Source: Bacillus sp. FJAT-27225 (GTDB lineage Bacteria > Bacillota > Bacilli > Bacillales > Cytobacillaceae). From it: DNA of 64,000 bases. Positions 63,826 through 64,000 of the stretch are shown in pieces; the stretch's first letter is position 1; the number at the start of each line of letters is the position of its first letter. A program made the translations under genes and the position numbers. Under the pieces are notes generated by a model. The model did not search any database. It saw only the letters and a program-made list of their open reading frames with translations, and was not told the DNA's origin. The stretch covers positions 689,971-753,970 of the forward strand of contig NZ_MAYU01000001.1 in NCBI RefSeq assembly GCF_001685025.1, in the 5' to 3' direction.

Positions 63826-64000
63826 CTATGGCAGCGGGATATGGATTTCTTTAAAATCCTCTGCAATCTCTGTATTTGCAAAATAACGTTGCGTCTCGTT
63901 TAGGAGCTCCTGGGACGCCAACCGGTCATAGCGTGAGCTGATATGCGTAATGCAAAGCTTCTTTGCATTGGCACGTAATGCCACTTCTGCGGCTTGTGCG
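63826..64000 (-). CDS. rnz: Ribonuclease Z, C-terminal part (truncated by window edge)
   Basis: The last 57 codons plus stop of the tRNA 3'-processing nuclease: AQAAEVALRANAKKLCITHI followed by SSRYDRLASQELLNETQRYF and ending EDFKEIHIPLP. ITHISSRY is the conserved C-terminal His motif of RNase Z. The 5' part lies beyond base 64000. rnz is next to namA in B. subtilis as well. Confidence 0.9.
   Translation of the reverse strand, partial: AQAAEVALRANAKKLCITHISSRYDRLASQELLNETQRYFANTEIAEDFKEIHIPLP

Overview
The window is a stretch of a low-to-moderate GC, endospore-forming Bacillaceae chromosome. This is inferred from the proteins and the gene order, not from a database hit. It runs through the same series of genes that Bacillus subtilis carries from gudB to rnz (the ypb, res, spm/dacB, scp, lysA, spoVA, spoIIA, xerD/fur, nudF/yqk and yqj blocks). 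Most genes to about 43.8 kb lie on the minus strand; the second half is mixed. Spore genes (spmAB, dacB, dacF, spoVA, spoIIA, spoIIM, mciZ) show the lineage sporulates. Several gene differences set it apart from B. subtilis.

Layout. 0-8.7 kb: gudB, mecB, a phosphoesterase, a CBS/ACT protein, ypbF/E/D, recS-type helicase and ypbB. 8.9-13.3 kb: ferredoxin, the riboflavin transporter ribU under an FMN riboswitch, an M23/LysM protein, and sigX-rsiX with a SigX-type promoter. 13.9-20.9 kb: the res respiration/cytochrome c block (resA-B-C, resD-E) and rluB. 21.6-28 kb: dacB-spmA-spmB, a frameshifted ypuI, scpA-scpB, ypuF and a lone ribT. 28-35.9 kb: lysA, a shortened spoVA operon, the spoIIA operon and dacF. 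36-42 kb: deoB-pdp, xerD, yqzK, fur, spoIIM. 42.6-50.9 kb: an EndoQ-like nuclease, nudF, mciZ, yqkF/E/D, a thiolase divergent from HMG-CoA lyase, and a CDGSH protein. 51-64 kb: a PadR/membrane-protein pair, a GNAT-nucleotidyltransferase fusion, the SOS-type polY2/yolD/yqzH group, a frameshifted proline iminopeptidase, DUF2332, yqjQ/yqjP, namA, a GNAT gene between inverted repeats, and the 3' end of rnz.

How the genes work together. There are three programmes. Sporulation: SigmaH, SigmaE and SigmaG promoter candidates lie in front of spoIIAA, dacB, spoIIM, mciZ and spoVAA. Respiration and redox: ResDE/ResABC, ferredoxin, Fur. DNA maintenance: RecS, ScpAB, XerD, EndoQ-like, PolY2 with two LexA-like boxes.

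What the gene list does not explain is mostly in the gaps. A modular intergenic repeat family occurs at five or more sites and carries a hairpin whose stem shows a compensatory base-pair change. Two unrelated minisatellites both have units of about 52 bp. Conserved genes expected from B. subtilis order are missing: spoVAC/AD/AEB, ribDEAH, pupG. No CRISPR array, tRNA, rRNA, IS transposase or prophage was seen.
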